Shown here piece after piece: positions 34,045 to 42,770 of a stretch of DNA of 64,000 nt; positions within the stretch are counted from its first letter, which is position 1; each line of letters starts with the position of its first letter. Below the pieces are notes generated by a model. The model made no database searches. It was not told where the DNA came from and was given only the letters and a program-made list of their open reading frames with translations. The position numbers and the translations under genes were made by a program. Source of the DNA: Streptomyces galbus. GTDB taxonomy: Bacteria > Actinomycetota > Actinomycetes > Streptomycetales > Streptomycetaceae. The stretch lies in contig NZ_SZPR01000012.1 of the NCBI RefSeq assembly GCF_005280195.1, forward strand, positions 186,001 through 250,000, given 5' to 3'.

Positions 34045-35418
34045 ATGAGCAAGCCGCTGAAGCAGATCCACCTGGCCGCCCACTTCCCCGGCGTCAACAA
34101 CACCACCGTCTGGAGCGACCCGCGCGCCGGGAGCCACATCGCGTTCGACTCCTTCGTGCACTTCGCGCGGACCGCCGAACGCGCCAAGTTCGACTTCCTG
34201 TTCCTCGCCGAGGGCCTGCGCCTGCGCGAACAGGGCGGCCGGATCTACGACCTGGACGTGGTCGGCCGCCCCGACACCTTCACCGTCCTCGCCGCACTCG
34301 CCGCCGTCACCGACCGCCTCGGCCTGACCGGCACCATCAACTCCACCTTCAACGAGCCCTACGAGGTGGCCCGCCAGTTCGCCAGCCTCGACCACCTCTC
34401 CGACGGCCGCTCCGCCTGGAACGTCGTCACCTCCTGGGACGCGTTCACCGGCGAGAACTTCCGCCGCGGCGGCTTCCTGCCGCAGGACGAGCGCTACTCC
34501 CGGGCCAAGGAGTTCCTGGCCACCGCCCACGAGCTGTTCGACTCCTGGCAGGGCGACGAGATCGTCGCCGACCAGGCCACCGGCACCTTCCTGCGCGACG
34601 CGCAGGCCGGCGCCTTCGTCCACCACGGCAAGCACTTCGACATCCACGGCCGGTTCAACGTGCCCCGCTCGCCCCAGGGCCGCCCGGTCATCTTCCAGGC
34701 CGGCGACTCCGACGAGGGCCGCGAGTTCGCCGCCGCCGAGGCCGACGCCATCTTCAGCCGCTACGGCACCCTGGAGGCGGGCCAGGCGTTCTACACGGAC
34801 GTCAAGTCCCGCCTCGCCAAGTACGGCCGCCGCCCGGACCAGTTGCTCATCCTGCCCGCGGCCACCTTCGCCCTCGCCGACACCGACGCCGAGGCGGAGG
34901 AGCTGGCCCGCGAGGTGCGCCGCCAGCAGGTTAGCGGAGCCACCGCGCTCAAGCACCTGGAGTTCGTCTGGAACCGTGACCTGTCCGGCTACGACCCCGA
35001 GGGCCCGCTGCCCGACGTCGACCCGGACGTCGACACCGACCACATCGCCCGCGGCCGGGCCCAGGTGCGGATGTACCGCGACCCGCTGGCCACCGCCCGC
35101 GAGTGGCGCGAGCTGGCCGCGGCGAACAACTGGTCCATCCGCGACCTGGTCATCCACACCGGCAACCGGCAGAACTTCGTCGGCTCCCCGTCCACGATCG
35201 CCAAGACCCTCAACGAGTACGTGCAGGCCGACGCCTCCGACGGCTTCATCCTGGTCCCGCACATCACCCCGACCGGCCTGGACGAGTTCGCCGACAAGGT
35301 CGTGCCGCTCCTGCAGGAACAGGGCGTCTTCCGCACCGACTACGAGGGCACCACCCTGCGCGACCACCTCGGCCTCGCCCACCCCGACGAGACCCGCGAG
35401 CACCGCGCCGCCTCCTAG
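34045..35418 (+). CDS. NtaA/SnaA/DszA-family flavin monooxygenase
   Basis: The product is 457 residues. Signature blocks are IHLAAHFPGVNNTTVWSDPRAGSHIAFDSF, SDGRSAWNVVTSWDAFTGENFRRGGFL and SPQGRPVIFQAGDSDEGREFAA, placing it with FMNH2-dependent C-S and C-N bond-cleaving enzymes. It is paralogous to 19751-21151, and the pair order (SnaA-like next to NtaA-like) is conserved on both arms. GGAGGA precedes the ATG at 34045. It is the last gene of the + sulfur operon, followed by a strong terminator. Confidence 0.9.
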   Translation: MSKPLKQIHLAAHFPGVNNTTVWSDPRAGSHIAFDSFVHFARTAERAKFDFLFLAEGLRLREQGGRIYDLDVVGRPDTFTVLAALAAVTDRLGLTGTINSTFNEPYEVARQFASLDHLSDGRSAWNVVTSWDAFTGENFRRGGFLPQDERYSRAKEFLATAHELFDSWQGDEIVADQATGTFLRDAQAGAFVHHGKHFDIHGRFNVPRSPQGRPVIFQAGDSDEGREFAAAEADAIFSRYGTLEAGQAFYTDVKSRLAKYGRRPDQLLILPAATFALADTDAEAEELAREVRRQQVSGATALKHLEFVWNRDLSGYDPEGPLPDVDPDVDTDHIARGRAQVRMYRDPLATAREWRELAAANNWSIRDLVIHTGNRQNFVGSPSTIAKTLNEYVQADASDGFILVPHITPTGLDEFADKVVPLLQEQGVFRTDYEGTTLRDHLGLAHPDETREHRAAS

Positions 35419-35436
35419 CGGCCCCGCACACGGCGC

Positions 35437-35481
35437 GGGCCGGGGCCTGTCCCCTCCCCCGAAGGCGACAGACCCCGGCCC
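35437..35481. terminator. Terminator between converging genes
   Basis: Arms 35437-35451 and 35467-35481 pair at 14 of 15 positions (GGGCCGGGG...CCCCGGCCC) around a 15-base loop, 18 bases after the monooxygenase stop and 36 bases from the end of the convergent metalloprotease gene. Confidence 0.7.
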
Positions 35482-35517
35482 CTACCCCCCGGACAGTGGT
35501 CCCGGTCGCGCGGGCCG

Positions 35518-36603
35518 TCACCAGCACATGACGGCGGTCTCGCCCGAACCCCAGCCGGAGTACAGGCGCACGCGGACGACATAGCGGCGGCCCTTGACGA
35601 GCCGCATCCGGAGCGTGGCGTTGTCCGGGGTGCCCGCGTCGTCGTGGCCGGCGAGGAACCGGGGCTCCCCGTCCCGCTCCTCGAAGACCACGACGACGCA
35701 GTCGCCCTCCCCGAACGTGCCGACGGTGTACGCGCGCGTCTCGGGCGGCTCCACGGTGAAGTCCGCCTGCTCGCCCGGCCCCAGGGACAGCGGCACCGAA
35801 CGGAACGGCACCAGCGCCGGCGGTTCCCCCGGCGGCAGCGGCGGGTACCAGCGCAGCACGAACTCCTTGTCCAGCGGCGACAGTCCGCCCGGCGGACGCA
35901 CACCCCCGCGGAACTGCTCCGGCTCCAGGATCAGCCCCGGGTCGAAGGGGAACTGCATCACCGACTGCGGGTCCCACACCGACCCGTTGACCTCGGCCGC
36001 GTCCAGCTTGCGCAGGACGTTGGCGTCGGTGCGCTCCCGGCTCCAGTGGTTCGGCGGGCCCGCGAGATCCGCGTACACCGCCTCGTCGTCCCAGTGGATC
36101 CCGGCGTAGGGGCTCTGGTGCTCGTGGCGCATGCCCAGCACGTGCCCGATCTCGTGCAGGGCCGTGGCCCGCTCGCCGGGTGCCGTGAGGTCCCAGCCGA
36201 AGTTCATGGTGCGCTCGCCCCGGCCGGCCGGCAGCGCGTCCCGGCCGATCGCCGACCAGGACCCGCCCCCCTGCTGGAAGCCGATGCGCAGCTCCGCCTC
36301 CGACCGGTCGGCGACCTCGCGGAACTCCAGCCCGATGCCCAGCTCCCGCCACTCGCGGAAGGCGTCGCGCACCACGTCCCGCTGCTCCTCGCCGCCCACC
36401 CACGACACCCACCGGGTCCGCCCGGAGCCCGGCACCGCGATGACCGATCCGTCGTCGTCCCCGTCGAAGAAGCAGTAGTGCAGGACCGTGCCGTTGACCC
36501 ACATCCGGCGCCCGCCGAGGAACGCGCCCAGCCGTTCGGCGGCCAGCCCCGGCGCGACGGCCGGGCCGGGCACCTGGGCGAGGGAGCAGTAGCGGGCGGT
36601 CAT
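35518..36603 (-). CDS. Astacin-like (M12A) metalloprotease without signal peptide
   Basis: The product is 361 residues. The zinc site HEIGHVLGMRHEH gives H150, E151, H154 and H160 of the metzincin consensus HExxHxxGxxH, and the Met-turn is M216 in QSVMQFPFD. The N-terminus (MWVNGTVLHYCFF) leads straight into the catalytic domain without secretion signal or propeptide. After residue 255 a beta-rich domain of about 90 residues resembles pre-peptidase C-terminal domains. It lies downstream of, and on the same strand as, the CHAT protease, 129 bases away, so it may be part of the same proteolytic network. An intracellular astacin is unusual. Confidence 0.85.
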   Translation of the reverse strand: MTARYCSLAQVPGPAVAPGLAAERLGAFLGGRRMWVNGTVLHYCFFDGDDDGSVIAVPGSGRTRWVSWVGGEEQRDVVRDAFREWRELGIGLEFREVADRSEAELRIGFQQGGGSWSAIGRDALPAGRGERTMNFGWDLTAPGERATALHEIGHVLGMRHEHQSPYAGIHWDDEAVYADLAGPPNHWSRERTDANVLRKLDAAEVNGSVWDPQSVMQFPFDPGLILEPEQFRGGVRPPGGLSPLDKEFVLRWYPPLPPGEPPALVPFRSVPLSLGPGEQADFTVEPPETRAYTVGTFGEGDCVVVVFEERDGEPRFLAGHDDAGTPDNATLRMRLVKGRRYVVRVRLYSGWGSGETAVMCW

Positions 36604-36732
36604 GCGGCCGGCCCCGGCCGCTCGAGAGGGCTCTTCGGGACGGGTGCGTAAGTCGTCACGACAGGGAGAGTCCGCCGGCCCCTGTCTGATACAGGACCAC
36701 GTGACGTCCCGAGTGCGCCTGCCCGGCTCCGC

Positions 36733-39336
36733 TCACGCCGCGCCGAACGCCGTGAACGCCCACCCGGTCGCCTGGTGCGTGGCGTCCGACGGCACCGCCG
36801 CGCGCGCGTCGCGCAGGGCCTCCGCGAGCGACAGCCCGTCGCCGAGTCCCTTGTGCAGGGCGAGCATGAGCGGGACCACCGCCTCGTCGTTCACCGGGGC
36901 GCTGCTGGCGACGACGCCCGCCGTGCCGAGCGGCAGCAGCGCGGTGACCAGGCCGAGGAGTTCGTCCGCGCCGACCGAGGCGAGCCGGGCGGTGTCGCAG
37001 CTGGACAGGATGATCCGGTACGGGCTGCGGGCCAGGCGCTCGAAGTCGTGCACGATCAGCGGGCCGTCCACCATGCGCAGCGAGGAGAACAGCGGGCTGT
37101 CGGCCCGGAAGTCGCCGTGCGCGGCGATGTGCGCCAGGGCCGCGCCGTCGAGTTCCTCCAGCACGCGCGGCACGCGCGCGTCGGCGTCCTCCAGCACCGT
37201 GGCCCGGCCGTACCGGTCGGCGACCTCCGGGACCTCCGCGCCGCCGGTCGCCAGGCCGGGCCCGCGCACCAGGACGTGCCGTCCGCCGGCCGGCGGCTCG
37301 GTCTCCCGCGCGCGCAGCCAACTGCCGGCGGACGGCGACACGCTGACGACCCGCTCGCGCAGCGACGGCAGCAGCGACCAGGGCACGCTGTGCAGCCGGG
37401 CCGGCGGCACCACCACGACCGGCCCGGAACCGAGGTGGCGGGCCGCCGGGCCCAGCAGCACCTCCTCCAGACGGCGGCCCATCGCCTCTACCAGCGGCAG
37501 CCGGTTCTCCGCCCGGGGGTGGGCGAGCCGCCGCAGCGTGGCCTGCACGTGCTCGGCCTCCCGCTCCGCGCGGTCCACCTGCCCGCCCGCGAACCGGCGC
37601 ACCCGTCCGCCGCCGCACAGCAGCACCTGCACCCGCCCGTCCAGCACGGCGAGCGCCACCAGCCGCCCGTCGCCGAGCCGTTCCAGCAGCCCGGCGACGT
37701 CGAAGCGGTACCCGCCGCCCGGCGCGTCGCCGCGCATGTGCAGGGTCCGCGAGCGGACCTCCCGCTCCAGGCGCCGCTGTTCGCGCTCCAGCGCGGGGAC
37801 CGGCCGGCCGTCGCGGCGGGCCTCCTCCGCGCGGGCGGCGATCTCACGGAAGGCGGTCAGCCCGCTCTGCAGCACCGGGTCGGCGGGCGGCCGGGTCGGC
37901 GGTGCCGTCAGCACGGTCGCCCGCCAGCGCTCGCTCCACTCCAGCAGCCGCCGCGGCCCGCCCCCGGCGAGGCTCACCGCCTGGGCCAGCGCGGCCAGTT
38001 CGGCGCCCTGCGCGGTGGCCCGGGCGCGCAGCTCCGAGGCGCCGAGCGTCATCCGGTGGTCGTCCAGGACGGCGAGGCCGCGCCGGCACGCCTCGAGCAC
38101 ACCGCGCCCGGACCCGGCGGCCCGGGCCCGCAGCGCCTGCGCGGCCCAGCCGGTGATCCGGGCCAGCGGCGGCCCGCTGCGCCGGCTGCGCGCGGCCACC
38201 CGCAGGTAGCGCTCGGCGTCCTCCGTCCAGTCCAGGTGCAGGGCGATCCGCCCCGCCAGCAGCCACGCCTCGGGCGCGGCCGGCGCCCCGGACGACTCCA
38301 GCCGCTCGGCGACCCGGGCCGCGTCCGCGACCAGCCGCCCGTAGCCCCGCCCGGACGCGAACCGCGCCTCGATGAGCACCAGCCGGGCGTGCGCCTCCCA
38401 CCAGCCGCGCCGCTGCCCCGAGAACAGCCGGACGGCCACCGCCGCGCGCGCGATGGCGGTGCCCGGGTCGCCCGCCAGCCGGGCCGCCCGCGCGGCCGCC
38501 AGCAGCAGCTCCGCCTTGCGCGTGGACTGCCCGCCGATCCCGTCGAGCACGGCGATCGCCGTGTCCGCCTCGGCCAGTGCCTCGGGCGCGAGGCCCGCGG
38601 CCATCAGCACCTCGCAGCGCCGGATGTTCAGCATGAACGTCGGCGTGCCCAGCTTGGCGTACCGCTCCCCGGCCTCGTCCAGCAGCCGCAGCGCCGCCGG
38701 GATGTCCCCGGCGCGGAACGCGGCCAGGCCCCGGCTCTCCACCGCGTCGGCCTTGTCGTGCTCCTGGCCGGTGGTGTCCCACAGCGCCTCGGCCGCGGTG
38801 AAGTCGGCGTCGGCCCGCTCCACCGCGCCGAGCGCCAGGTGCACCGTGGCGCGCAGGGTGAGGGCCCGCGCCGTCCAGATGACGTCACCGGTCTGCCGCA
38901 GCACGGGGATCGCGCGCCGCACGTCCTCCAGGGCTTCGCGGTGGTGGCCCAGCACCCACCAGACGTAGGCCCGCCGGTACAGCACGCGTGCGCGGGTGTG
39001 ACCGCTGCCGCGCCGCACGCCCTGCTCGAACGCGGCCAGGCCCTGCCGGGTGCGGCCCGCGTGCACCAGGGCCACGCCGAGGGTGGCCAGGACGTCCGCC
39101 TCCCGTTCGGCGGACTCGGCCCGCGCCGCCAGGTCGCGGGCCCGCCGCAGGTGCTCCAGGGCCAGGCGCAGGTCGCCCCAGTCGCGCTGCCAGATCCCGA
39201 TCACCTGGTGGGCCACGGAGGCGTGCGACGGGGGCGGGGCGGAGTCGAGCAGGGTCCGCGCCCGCGCGAGAGCCTCGTTGGGGGCGGCGAACACCATCGG
39301 CAGCAGTTCGGCCACCGGGTCGTTTCCCGCTGTCAC
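36733..39336 (-). CDS. TPR-CHAT caspase-like protease
   Basis: The product is 867 residues from a GTG at 39336. The first 500 residues are tandem helical hairpins of TPR type (HREALEDVRRAIPVLRQTGD, DAVESRGLAAFRAGDIPAALRLLDEAGERYA). The C-terminal CHAT domain carries the caspase dyad: H740 in HIAAHGDFRADSPLFSSL and C780 in ILSSCDTARL. No nucleotide-binding STAND domain is present, so the TPR region is the likely sensor. CHAT proteases are activated by partners and cleave specific targets in bacterial conflict systems. It is divergent from a subtilisin and close to an ECF-like sigma gene; those products, or the 173-residue partner of sigma, are candidate substrates. Confidence 0.9.
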   Translation of the reverse strand: MTAGNDPVAELLPMVFAAPNEALARARTLLDSAPPPSHASVAHQVIGIWQRDWGDLRLALEHLRRARDLAARAESAEREADVLATLGVALVHAGRTRQGLAAFEQGVRRGSGHTRARVLYRRAYVWWVLGHHREALEDVRRAIPVLRQTGDVIWTARALTLRATVHLALGAVERADADFTAAEALWDTTGQEHDKADAVESRGLAAFRAGDIPAALRLLDEAGERYAKLGTPTFMLNIRRCEVLMAAGLAPEALAEADTAIAVLDGIGGQSTRKAELLLAAARAARLAGDPGTAIARAAVAVRLFSGQRRGWWEAHARLVLIEARFASGRGYGRLVADAARVAERLESSGAPAAPEAWLLAGRIALHLDWTEDAERYLRVAARSRRSGPPLARITGWAAQALRARAAGSGRGVLEACRRGLAVLDDHRMTLGASELRARATAQGAELAALAQAVSLAGGGPRRLLEWSERWRATVLTAPPTRPPADPVLQSGLTAFREIAARAEEARRDGRPVPALEREQRRLEREVRSRTLHMRGDAPGGGYRFDVAGLLERLGDGRLVALAVLDGRVQVLLCGGGRVRRFAGGQVDRAEREAEHVQATLRRLAHPRAENRLPLVEAMGRRLEEVLLGPAARHLGSGPVVVVPPARLHSVPWSLLPSLRERVVSVSPSAGSWLRARETEPPAGGRHVLVRGPGLATGGAEVPEVADRYGRATVLEDADARVPRVLEELDGAALAHIAAHGDFRADSPLFSSLRMVDGPLIVHDFERLARSPYRIILSSCDTARLASVGADELLGLVTALLPLGTAGVVASSAPVNDEAVVPLMLALHKGLGDGLSLAEALRDARAAVPSDATHQATGWAFTAFGAA

Positions 39337-39369
39337 TCCACGGATGGTATCGGCCTGCGGAGGCAGTCA

Positions 39370-39451
39370 CACCGGTTCGCTCCGGATCTCTACCGGTTCG
39401 TGCCGGATCTCCACGGTGCGGGCCCGATCCGCACCGGTTCGTGCGACCTCA
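39370..39451. repeat. Degenerate 21-bp tandem repeats between CHAT and S8 genes
   Basis: Units begin at 39370, 39391, 39412 and 39432. The first two differ at 3 of 21 positions (form C/T-ACCGGTTCG-N2-CCGGATCTC), the third is degenerate, and the fourth again has CACCGGTTCG. Helical spacing of about two turns suggests side-by-side protein binding in the divergent promoter region. Confidence 0.65.
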
Positions 39452-39594
39452 CGGGCCCGCGGCGGGCGTTCCGGACGGTGGTCGGGGCGCGGGCCGGGAA
39501 CCGCACCACCCCGCCGTACCGTCGCACCACCTGTATCAAACGGCGGGACGGCGGCTCTACTGGTCGACGGCCGCCTCAGGGGGAGGACCACGCG

Positions 39595-41025
39595 ATGGCA
39601 CCACAGCGATTCCACGAGCAGTTCGACCACATCCAGCGCGCGCTGCCGGGTGTCCCGCTGGCGCTGGGGCCGGACGACTCCGCCGAGTTCATCTACGAGC
39701 GGGGCGTGGTGCTCGCCCGTGACGGCGAGGAGGCCGCGCTGGTGGAGGACACGGTGCGCTCGCACTTCACCGAGGCCCCCGAGCTGGTCGCCGACCACGT
39801 GCGGCGCGCCGGCCCCGAGACCAACCGCTCCGGCATCACCCGCATCCAGGTCGGCGACCCGGGCGAGACCGACCGGCGCGGCGACCACACCGTCGCGGGC
39901 GCGCTGCGCGCCCTGCGCCAGGCCGAGGGCCGCTCCGGCCGGCGCCTGGTCAGCCGCAACCACGTGGTGTCCATCGCGGTCAACGCCTGCCCGGGCGACG
40001 AGCCCGTGCCCGCCCCGCGCACCGAGGGGCCCAACCCCGCGGCCGCCGAGGGCGCCCACGACCCGGACGGCGCGGTGAAGGTGCTGGTGGTCGACACCGG
40101 CCTGACCCACGACTACCGCTCCTACCCGCTGTTGGCCCACACCGACGGCGACCTCCAGGCCCGCGAGCGGGACGACGACGGCGTGCTCCAGCAGTACGTC
40201 GGCCACGGCACCTTCATCGCCGGCATCGTCACCGCCGTCGCCCCCGACACGGACGTCACCGTCCGCGGCACCCTCAACGACGCCGGGGCGATCCTGGAGT
40301 CGGAATTCGGCGACAAGCTCTTCGACGCCGTCGAGCAGGGCGGCTGGCCGGACATCCTCAGCCTCTCCGCCGGCACCTCCAACGGGCGCGTGGACGGCCT
40401 GCTGGGCCTGGACGCCTTCATGCGCGAACTCAACGACCGCGGCACCCTGCTGGTGGCCGCCGCCGGCAACAACGCCAGCGCCACACCGTTCTGGCCCGCC
40501 GCGTACGCCGCTCTGCCCGAGTACGCCGACGCCGTCCTGTCGGTCGGCGCGCTGCGCGGCGACGGCGAGTTCGGCGCCTGCTTCTCCAACCACGGCCCCT
40601 GGGTGCGCGTCTACGCCCCCGGGGAGCGCCTCGTCAGCGCCCTCACCGGCTTCGACGCGCCCGTGCCGTACGTCTACCAGCACTCGACGTACGACGCCTG
40701 CCGCTACGGCTTCACGTACACCTGCACCTGCCAGTCCCCGCGCCACACCGGCGCGTTGAGCGACGGCGACACCACGGGCGAGCCGGACCGGGTGACGTTC
40801 GACGGCTTCGCCTCCTGGAGCGGCACCTCCTTCGCGACGCCCGTGGCCGCCGGCCTCGTCGCCTCCTGGATGACGGCGCACAAGGAGCGCGACCCCCGGG
40901 AGGCCGCCCGTCAACTGCTCAAGTCCTGCGCCGAGTTCGCCGAGGTGCGCGGGGCGCACGTACAGGCGCTGCGGCCGCCCACGTGGCGTCCGGTGCCGGT
41001 CGTGCGGCCCGTGCAGACCCTGTGA
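39595..41025 (+). CDS. S8 subtilisin-like serine protease, no signal peptide
   Basis: The product is 476 residues from an ATG at 39595 preceded by GGGAGGA. The catalytic triad is D167 (VVDTGL), H204 (GHGTFIAG) and S412 (SGTSFATP), with the oxyanion Asn N292 (AAAGNNAS). About 150 residues precede the protease domain without any secretion signal, and an insert with clustered cysteines (C369, C377, C379) lies before the serine. A cytoplasmic subtilisin adjacent to a CHAT protease and a sigma factor is best read as a regulated signalling or effector protease rather than a digestive one. It is the first gene of the S8-sigma-173aa unit. Confidence 0.9.
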   Translation: MAPQRFHEQFDHIQRALPGVPLALGPDDSAEFIYERGVVLARDGEEAALVEDTVRSHFTEAPELVADHVRRAGPETNRSGITRIQVGDPGETDRRGDHTVAGALRALRQAEGRSGRRLVSRNHVVSIAVNACPGDEPVPAPRTEGPNPAAAEGAHDPDGAVKVLVVDTGLTHDYRSYPLLAHTDGDLQARERDDDGVLQQYVGHGTFIAGIVTAVAPDTDVTVRGTLNDAGAILESEFGDKLFDAVEQGGWPDILSLSAGTSNGRVDGLLGLDAFMRELNDRGTLLVAAAGNNASATPFWPAAYAALPEYADAVLSVGALRGDGEFGACFSNHGPWVRVYAPGERLVSALTGFDAPVPYVYQHSTYDACRYGFTYTCTCQSPRHTGALSDGDTTGEPDRVTFDGFASWSGTSFATPVAAGLVASWMTAHKERDPREAARQLLKSCAEFAEVRGAHVQALRPPTWRPVPVVRPVQTL

Positions 41026-41084
41026 GGACCGACGTGGCCCCGCCCACGGCGTACGATGACAGGCCGTACACGAGGGGTGGGGCC

Positions 41085-41660
41085 GTGGACCGTAGTGATG
41101 TCGGCGCGCTCGTCCAGTCCGCCGTCGACGGCGACGCGGCGGCCTGGAAAGCGCTGGTGGAAGGGCTGAGCCCGCTGGTCTGGTCGGTGGTGCGCGCGCA
41201 CCGGCTGTCCGACGCCGACGGCCACGAGGTCTACCAGACGGCGTGGTTCCGGTTCGCCCAGCACCTGGGACGCATCCGGGAACCCGACAAGGCGGGCTCG
41301 TGGCTGGCGAGCACCACGCGCCACGAATGCCTGAAGGTGATCAAGAGCGCCAAGCGGCTGACCCCCACGGACGACCCCCAGGTGCTCGACCGGGTCAGCG
41401 AGGACCGCACACCGGAGCAGTCGGTGCTGGACTCGGAGGAGGCGGCCGCGCAGAGCGAGCGCGTCCGCTTCCTCTGGCAGGAGTTCGAGACGCTGGGCGA
41501 GCGCTGCCGGCAGCTGCTGCGGGTGCTGATCGCCTCGCCGCCGCCCAGTTACCAGGAGGTGTCCGCGGCGCTCGGCATCGCCGTCGGCAGCATCGGCCCG
41601 ATGCGGCAGCGCTGTCTGCGCCGCCTGCGGGCGAAACTCATCGCACGGGGAGCGTTGTGA
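41085..41660 (+). CDS. ECF-like RNA polymerase sigma factor
   Basis: The product is 191 residues from a GTG at 41085, preceded by GAGGGGTGGGG. Region 2 is seen at about residues 24-75 (DAAAWKALVEGLSPLVWSVVRAH, YQTAWFRFAQHLGRI, SWLASTTRHECLKVI) and region 4 at about 135-185 (CRQLLRVLIASPPPSYQEVSAALGIAVGSIGPMRQRCLRRLR). There is no region 3 and no C-terminal extension. It lies 59 bases after the subtilisin gene and is translationally coupled to the 173-residue protein after it. Control by that protein, possibly released by proteolysis, is the working idea. Confidence 0.9.
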   Translation: MDRSDVGALVQSAVDGDAAAWKALVEGLSPLVWSVVRAHRLSDADGHEVYQTAWFRFAQHLGRIREPDKAGSWLASTTRHECLKVIKSAKRLTPTDDPQVLDRVSEDRTPEQSVLDSEEAAAQSERVRFLWQEFETLGERCRQLLRVLIASPPPSYQEVSAALGIAVGSIGPMRQRCLRRLRAKLIARGAL

Positions 41661-42178
41661 AGGACATGAGGGACGACGACGAGGCCGGCGGGTCCGGCGA
41701 GCTCTTCGACGAGGGGCCCTTCGACCGGGGCACCGACGAGGACGCCGGCGAGCAGAGCCGGACGGAGGACGAGCTGCGCCAGGCCGCCGCCATCCTGGAC
41801 CCGGTGCCGGCCGAGCTGCGCCGGATCGCCGTGGAGGCGTACGCGCTGCACGACCTGGACGCGCGGATCGCGGAGCTGACCTTCGACTCGCTGGTGGACG
41901 CCATCCCCGTGCGGGGCGTGGCCGACCCGCCGCGGATGCTGACCTTCCACACCGGCGAGCTGACCGTCGACGTGGAGGTCACCCCGCACGGGCTGATGGG
42001 CCAGTTGCTGCCGCCGCAGGAGGCGTCGATCGAGGTGCTCAGCGGCCCCCGGGCCGGCGCCCGCCTCACGGCCGACGACCTGGGCCGCTTCATCGGCGAC
42101 CCCCCACCGGCGGGCCCGTTCGCGCTGCGCCTGCGCACGGGCGACGAGGTCGTCGTGACGGAGTGGCTGCGCGCCTGA
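41657..42178 (+). CDS. Sigma-coupled 173-residue protein, candidate anti-sigma or protease substrate
   Basis: A GTG at 41657 overlaps the sigma stop (GTGA) and has GGGGAG five bases before it. An acidic disordered N-terminus (residues 1-40) is followed by a helical segment, ILDPVPAELRRIAVEAYALHDLDARIAELTFDSL, then a beta-rich C-terminal domain beginning MLTFHTGELTVDVEV and ending in VVVTEWLRA. There are no cysteines, no membrane segment and no HATPase fold, so it is not a known anti-sigma type. I recall similar proteins beside sigma and CHAT genes in actinobacteria but know of no characterised function. Confidence 0.78.
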   Translation: MKDMRDDDEAGGSGELFDEGPFDRGTDEDAGEQSRTEDELRQAAAILDPVPAELRRIAVEAYALHDLDARIAELTFDSLVDAIPVRGVADPPRMLTFHTGELTVDVEVTPHGLMGQLLPPQEASIEVLSGPRAGARLTADDLGRFIGDPPPAGPFALRLRTGDEVVVTEWLRA

Positions 42179-42194
42179 GACGGATGACCCGGGA

Positions 42195-42770
42195 CTACCG
42201 TGCCGGGCCCGTCCGCATACGGCGGAACTCCTCGTACATCGCCTCCATGAAGGCGCGGAACGACGGGTACCGCTCGGGCGGGCTCGCTCGCCACGGTGCC
42301 CACGTGTAGACGGCCCACTCGCCCGATCCGTCGACGTCACCGGGGTCGATCAGGACGTACACGGCGTCGGACTCCACGTCGAGTTGCAGCGCCCGGTGCC
42401 ACATCCCGGCGAACAGCTCTTCCTCGACGGGGGCGTCGTACAGGCCGTCGGCGAAGTCCTCGGACAGGCCCGCCGCGTCCTCGTGCGGACGGATCCCGTC
42501 CGTGCCCGCCAGCAGCCAGACGAAGACACCGGCGTGCCGCCAGCCGTCGGTCACGGCCAGGAACGAGCGGTACGAGGGCGGCAACCGGTGTCCGAGCCGC
42601 TCCTCCAGGGCACGGATGCGCTCCTCGGGTGCGGGCGGGAACCCCAGCCACCGGGCGCGGCGCAGTGCCTCCTCGCGCGGGTCCCCGCCGCCGTCCGCCT
42701 CCCTCGCGTCGGCCCACTCCGCGCTCCACCGCCGCAGGAAGGGCCGCCAGTCGTCACTCAGGTCCGCCAT
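42195..42770 (-). CDS. SMI1/KNR4 (SUKH) family protein
   Basis: The product is 191 residues. The SUKH core is visible at about residues 40-75 (LGFPPAPEERIRALEERLGHRLPPSYRSFLAVTDGWR) and in the later conserved FVWLLAGTDGIR. SUKH proteins are common immunity proteins to polymorphic toxins but also occur alone as general binding modules. Here it converges with the sigma-coupled gene, 16 bases away, and no toxin gene is next to it. It may be an unrelated neighbour or an accessory of the CHAT/S8 cluster. Confidence 0.85.
   Translation of the reverse strand: MADLSDDWRPFLRRWSAEWADAREADGGGDPREEALRRARWLGFPPAPEERIRALEERLGHRLPPSYRSFLAVTDGWRHAGVFVWLLAGTDGIRPHEDAAGLSEDFADGLYDAPVEEELFAGMWHRALQLDVESDAVYVLIDPGDVDGSGEWAVYTWAPWRASPPERYPSFRAFMEAMYEEFRRMRTGPAR

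Noticed and set aside
39370..39451. CRISPR array
   Set aside because: Units are 21 bp, contiguous and degenerate, without unique spacers, and there are no cas genes.
36775..41025. A continuous + strand frame of over 1400 codons across the CHAT gene
   Set aside because: Only its last 476 codons (39595-41025) are the subtilisin. The rest is an Arg/Gln/Pro-rich mirror of the minus-strand CHAT gene, expected from the high G+C third positions.
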